From Fructobacillus papyriferae (lineage in GTDB: Bacteria; Bacillota; Bacilli; Lactobacillales; Lactobacillaceae), in NCBI RefSeq assembly GCF_018437225.1, contig NZ_JAAMFI010000001.1:62001-126000 (forward strand): DNA of 64,000 bases, given 5' to 3'. A program made the translations under genes and the position numbers. The stretch's first letter is position 1; every line of letters begins with the position of its first letter. A model generated the notes under the pieces. It searched no databases and had not been told where the DNA came from. It saw only the letters and a list, made by a program, of their open reading frames with translations. Of this stretch, positions 62,017 to 64,000 are shown piece after piece.

Positions 62017-62946
62017 ATGAAGCAAGTAGACTTAATTAAGTTAGCTTCGCCTGAATGGTCTCCCCTTCTTGAAGAAGCGGGCATTCGCTGCTCGCAGTAC
62101 GGCGCTTATTTGGCCTTTTCAGCCGACGGAAAGGGGCAATTTTCGCTCTTTTTCGACGATGATTATCCAGTGATGACCTGGACATTGTCCGTTGATGGGC
62201 AAGATAAAGAAGATCTCGAAGTGACGGGTCGCGAATTAACTTTCTTTTTGGAAGCCGGCCGGCATGATTATCAATTGACCCTGAACCAATGGGCAACGGG
62301 CCAAGTCGCTTTTTGGCAGACGGGCTTGACCATCATGGAAGCGCGCTACATGGGGGAAGGAGACCTTACGGCTAGCCTGCCAAATGAAAAACAGCAGGCA
62401 GCCAACCCTTATTTGACTTTTGTTGGGGATTCGATTGTGGCTGGTGAAGCGATGGCGGGACTTAACCACGATCGCCACCGTCCCACGCAATCCTTTCCGG
62501 CATTGGTGGCAAGGGCGCGCAATAAGCCGTTGAATCGCATCGCCTATGGGGGAACCGGCCTGACAACATCAGCGCCGTTCCAAGAGCCAAAGGCCATTGA
62601 TGCACTTTGGCGGGTAGGAGAAGATTTACCACGTCGTCGTGTCCAAAGTGATCAAGTCGTCGTGGCCTATGGGTTGAACGACGCCAACTATGGTGCTTCA
62701 GAAGACGACTTTGCCTTTGGCTTACGGGTTTATCTACTCGAGTTGGTGAAGCGTTTCCATCAGGCACACTTTTATGTGTTGACGCCATGGAATGGTAAGT
62801 TTTCAGCCATTTTTAAGAAAGAAGCCGCGCGTTTTGACTGCTTTACCATCGTTGATACGACGGATTGGGGCATTCAAACCCGGCCGCACCATCCAGGTAT
62901 CGAAGATCACGAAAAGATCGCAAAGAAATTAATCAGTATTTTATAG
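62017..62946 (+). CDS. SGNH/GDSL family hydrolase
   Basis: A 309-residue cytoplasmic esterase or deacetylase-like protein with no signal peptide. The N-terminal domain (about residues 1-115) is a beta-rich, carbohydrate-binding-like module. The SGNH domain follows: FVGDSIVAGE (nucleophile Ser), the YGGTG glycine, VAYGLNDAN (Asn), and a C-terminal HHPGIEDHEKIA histidine block. This two-domain layout resembles carbohydrate esterase family 2-like enzymes, so an acetylated sugar is a plausible substrate. It starts three bases after prs without an obvious ribosome-binding site beyond GGAAGGA in the prs end. Confidence 0.87.
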   Translation: MKQVDLIKLASPEWSPLLEEAGIRCSQYGAYLAFSADGKGQFSLFFDDDYPVMTWTLSVDGQDKEDLEVTGRELTFFLEAGRHDYQLTLNQWATGQVAFWQTGLTIMEARYMGEGDLTASLPNEKQQAANPYLTFVGDSIVAGEAMAGLNHDRHRPTQSFPALVARARNKPLNRIAYGGTGLTTSAPFQEPKAIDALWRVGEDLPRRRVQSDQVVVAYGLNDANYGASEDDFAFGLRVYLLELVKRFHQAHFYVLTPWNGKFSAIFKKEAARFDCFTIVDTTDWGIQTRPHHPGIEDHEKIAKKLISIL

Positions 62947-62958
62947 GAGGAAGTAGAA

Positions 62959-63951
62959 ATGGTTTACCAAGCAGCAGAAGATCGTTACGAGAAGTTGCCT
63001 TATCGGCGCGTGTCGGACTCCGGTTTGATTGTGCCGGCCGTTTCCTTTGGCCTTTGGCGGAACTTGGGGGACACGATGCCCCTTGAAAACTCGCGTAATG
63101 TCATCTTAAAGGCATTTGATTCCGGAATTTTCTCGTTTGATAATGCTTTTAATTACGGCCCAAACAATGGGACGGCCGAAGAAACCTTCGGACAGGTGTA
63201 CAAGTCCGACTTGAAGCCTTACCGTAACGAATTGGTTATCACGACAAAGGCCGGCTACCACATGTGGCCCGGACCTTTGGGCGAGTTTTCTGGTCGAAAG
63301 ACCTTGATCAATGCCCTGGACACATCTTTAACAAAGATGAACTTGGACTATGTCGACATTTTCTACGCCCACCGTTATGACCCGAACACGAATTTGGAGG
63401 AAACGGCTCGCGCCTTGGATCACTTGGTCAAGCAAGGAAAGGCGCTTTACGTCGGCGTTTCTAACTACACGGCCGAACAAACCAAGGCGATTGCCGAAAT
63501 CTTCAAAGATTTGGGCACGCCCTTCATTGGCAACCAAGTGTCTTATAACATGTTAAACCAGCAGGAAAAGGAATCTGGTTTGCTCGACATTTTGGACGAG
63601 CACCACGCTGGACTCTTTGCCTACGGTCCTTTGGCGGAAGGACTCTTGACCGACCGTTACCTGAAGGGCATTCCGGACAACTTCCCAATCCACAAGACGA
63701 ACGGTTTCCTCTTTGACGACGGTCGTGACGCTTTAGTAAGCAAGTTGAATGCTTTAAATGACATGGCTTCGAACCGAAATCAGACGCTTTCTCAGATGTC
63801 TTTGGCCTGGCTTTTGCAAGATCGGCGTGTGGCTTCCGTTGTTATCGGAACGTCCAACGCGGATCATCTGGCAGATAACCTGGCCTTTACCAAGAATCTC
63901 GACTTTACGGCAGATGAATTGGCGCAGATCGAAAAGATTATTAAGGGTTAA
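62959..63951 (+). CDS. Aldo/keto reductase (YghZ/Kv-beta-like)
   Basis: NADPH-dependent TIM-barrel reductase of 330 residues. Seen: catalytic tetrad residues in FDNAFNYG (Asp, Tyr), TTKAGYH (Lys) and FYAHRYDPN (His), and the AKR14-type pattern VSFGLWRNLG. Relatives reduce methylglyoxal or L-glyceraldehyde 3-phosphate. TAGGAGG precedes the ATG; the gene is 12 bases after the SGNH hydrolase and ends at a terminator, so prs, the hydrolase and this reductase look like one operon. Confidence 0.93.
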   Translation: MVYQAAEDRYEKLPYRRVSDSGLIVPAVSFGLWRNLGDTMPLENSRNVILKAFDSGIFSFDNAFNYGPNNGTAEETFGQVYKSDLKPYRNELVITTKAGYHMWPGPLGEFSGRKTLINALDTSLTKMNLDYVDIFYAHRYDPNTNLEETARALDHLVKQGKALYVGVSNYTAEQTKAIAEIFKDLGTPFIGNQVSYNMLNQQEKESGLLDILDEHHAGLFAYGPLAEGLLTDRYLKGIPDNFPIHKTNGFLFDDGRDALVSKLNALNDMASNRNQTLSQMSLAWLLQDRRVASVVIGTSNADHLADNLAFTKNLDFTADELAQIEKIIKG

Positions 63952-63965
63952 GCGACTTGCCAAAT

Positions 63966-63998
63966 AAAAAACTGGCCATTTCGGCCAGCTTTTTTATT
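63966..63998 (+). terminator. Intrinsic terminator after the aldo/keto reductase gene
   Basis: AAAACTGGCC, loop, GGCCAGCTTTTTT at the window edge. Confidence 0.9.
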
Positions 63999-64000
63999 TG

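Overview
The window is one contiguous stretch of a low-to-mid GC Gram-positive (Firmicutes) chromosome. Gene order (prkC-rsgA-rpe-thiN, rpmB-asp23-fakA, then mraZ to divIVA-ileS without murC or ftsW), two T-box leaders, MraZ/DivIVA/SepF/DivIB and nicotinamide salvage by a NAMPT-type enzyme all fit Lactobacillales. GC that looks mid-40s percent, heavy use of -TTG-/-GCC- codons and a fructosamine-kinase-family gene make a Leuconostocaceae member, most likely Fructobacillus, my best guess. This is inference; no rRNA is present to settle it. No prophage, insertion sequence, CRISPR array or origin was seen.

Layout. 1-7.3 kb: cut-off PASTA kinase PrkC, then RsgA, Rpe, thiamine pyrophosphokinase, thioredoxin, L28, an Asp23-family protein and fatty-acid kinase FakA. 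7.3-24.2 kb: a small divergent membrane protein, then the division/cell-wall cluster (DUF3397, mraZ, rsmH, ftsL, pbpX, mraY, murD, murG, divIB, ftsA, ftsZ, sepF, ylmG, ylmH, divIVA) and T-box-controlled ileS. 24.3-31.2 kb: S16, rimM, trmD, rnz, recJ, apt and cls. 31.2-33.8 kb: a methyltransferase-like gene, ung and pta. 33.8-40.5 kb: the accessory region, an accessory-Sec type glycosylation cluster (gtfA, a short unrecognised gene in the gtfB position, asp1, asp2, asp3) without secA2, secY2 or a serine-rich substrate beside it. 40.5-52.5 kb: TauE/SafE permease, tRNA-Leu(CAG), PAP2 phosphatase, yebC, flavodoxin, a 38-residue ORF, T-box thrS, amino-acid permease, DedA, nicotinamide phosphoribosyltransferase, fructosamine-kinase family protein, an ECF S component and tRNA-Arg(CCU). 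52.5-64 kb: upp, dacA, a stress-like small protein, map, an RsmF-like rRNA methyltransferase, DUF1831, a phosphoglycerate-mutase family protein, recD2, a divergent PRPP synthetase, an SGNH hydrolase and an aldo/keto reductase.

How the parts fit. Most of the window is core machinery: septal peptidoglycan synthesis and Z-ring assembly, 30S maturation (RsgA, RimM, S16, RsmH), tRNA charging under T-box control, and phosphoribosyl/NAD salvage (Apt, Upp, NadV, Prs). The accessory cluster would glycosylate and O-acetylate an exported serine-rich surface protein encoded elsewhere. The most notable observations are that cluster's composition; two 30S-maturation genes (rsgA, rimM) whose extended -10 elements predict leaderless mRNAs; S16 carrying an apparent HeH/LEM tail; an IleRS whose zinc-knuckle cysteines are all replaced; a PRPP synthetase lacking conserved active-site loops; and two promoters whose TTGACA lies inside the preceding terminator hairpin.
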